Shown here one piece after another: positions 63,737-64,000 of a stretch of 64,000 bases of DNA. Position 1 is the stretch's first letter, and every line of letters begins with the position of its first letter. This DNA comes from Pelagibaculum spongiae (lineage in GTDB: Bacteria; Pseudomonadota; Gammaproteobacteria; Enterobacterales; Pelagibaculaceae). The DNA lies in contig NZ_QDDL01000016.1 in assembly GCF_003097315.1 (NCBI RefSeq), positions 18,203 to 82,202 of the forward strand, in the 5' to 3' direction. Below the pieces are notes generated by a model. That model searched no databases. It had not been told where the DNA came from and was given only the letters and a program-made list of their open reading frames with translations. The position numbers and the translations under genes were made by a program.

Positions 63737-64000
63737 AATTTAATATAAAAATCGCTTGACAGGTTTTTTTATATTTTCCCGAATTTAAGCACTTCTTTCA
63801 GAATACCACTTAAACGCCGCATTAAACTGCTATTAACACACCTGATTATCAATGTTTTTTGCTCAGAATAGCACATCAGCATTCCGCTTCTAAAAAGTCG
63901 CCACAGTAAGCCTCAGAGACAAAAAAACCACCCTGAAAACCTGTGCGATAATAACCGCATGGACTCAATCGAAATTAATAAAACCATCGCTGAAACCGAG
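63722..64000 (+). mobile_element. IS66-family element, third copy, cut by window edge
   Basis: Begins with GTAACCATTCAGCA and matches the right end of the complete element at 31812-33508 in inverted orientation, apart from an indel near the T run. The left flanking 8 bp are TGTAACTT; the matching duplicate would lie outside the window. Confidence 0.95.
63959..64000 (+). CDS. tnpC: IS66 transposase, first 14 codons
   Basis: Encodes MDSIEINKTIAETE, identical to the N-terminus of the intact transposase at 33270. The rest lies beyond the window. Confidence 0.93.
   Translation, partial: MDSIEINKTIAETE

Noticed and set aside
1..64000. CRISPR array, rRNA or tRNA genes
   Set aside because: No regularly spaced direct repeats with unique spacers (the 58.9-kb array has no spacers) and no tRNA cloverleaf or rRNA-like sequence noticed.

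Overview
The window looks like the chromosome of a gammaproteobacterium, probably marine or host-associated. Gene content (htpX, syd, mrcB with a TPR lipoprotein, mtnC, queCED, modABC, bioD, glpKF, the glycine cleavage genes), moderate GC and an Hcp-type secretion protein all fit. I cannot name the genus from sequence alone.

Layout. 1-3.9 kb is housekeeping: a YlqF-type GTPase (cut by the window edge), a CvfB-like S1 protein, a thioredoxin-like protein and a LysR/azoreductase divergent pair. 3.9-11.2 kb is accessory DNA: an IS66 remnant, small orphan genes separated by palindromic attC-like repeats, a group II intron 3' fragment, and a REP-associated tyrosine transposase (RAYT) element with tandem copies of its right end and two internally deleted relics. 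11.2-23.6 kb is mostly core: a secreted orphan, syd, htpX, mtnC, the queuosine operon queC-queE-queD, a frameshifted zinc-ribbon gene, hcp, mrcB-lpoP and rluF. 23.7-38.6 kb is accessory. Two paralogous copies of a block (DUF3293, LysR, zinc-type dehydrogenase, thioredoxin-like protein) lie about 11 kb apart. The first copy is decaying (three of four genes broken) and the second is nearly intact. Between and within them are a YopT-like cysteine protease, an S66 (MccF-like) peptidase, a DUF1778/GNAT toxin-antitoxin pair, a complete IS66-family element with 8-bp target duplication, and a second RAYT element.

38.6-62.9 kb returns to metabolism: modABC, bioD, a large unknown protein, then a one-carbon region (AGCS symporter-gcvT facing away from sdaA-glyA-gcvH-gcvP), an unknown membrane protein, and two adjacent FolD paralogues, the first lacking two catalytic residues. 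A DUF2834 membrane protein, a GNAT, a 52-bp tandem repeat array, glpK-glpF and a phospholipase D-like protein follow. The window ends in a third IS66 copy that has interrupted an unknown gene.

How genes fit together. Serine deaminase, GlyA, the glycine cleavage system, an alanine/glycine symporter and FolD make a serine/glycine to C1-folate module. QueC, QueE and QueD make preQ0 for queuosine. GlpF and GlpK take up and phosphorylate glycerol. The accessory parts are shaped by RAYT and IS66 activity and perhaps by integron-like cassette capture, although no integrase gene lies in the window.
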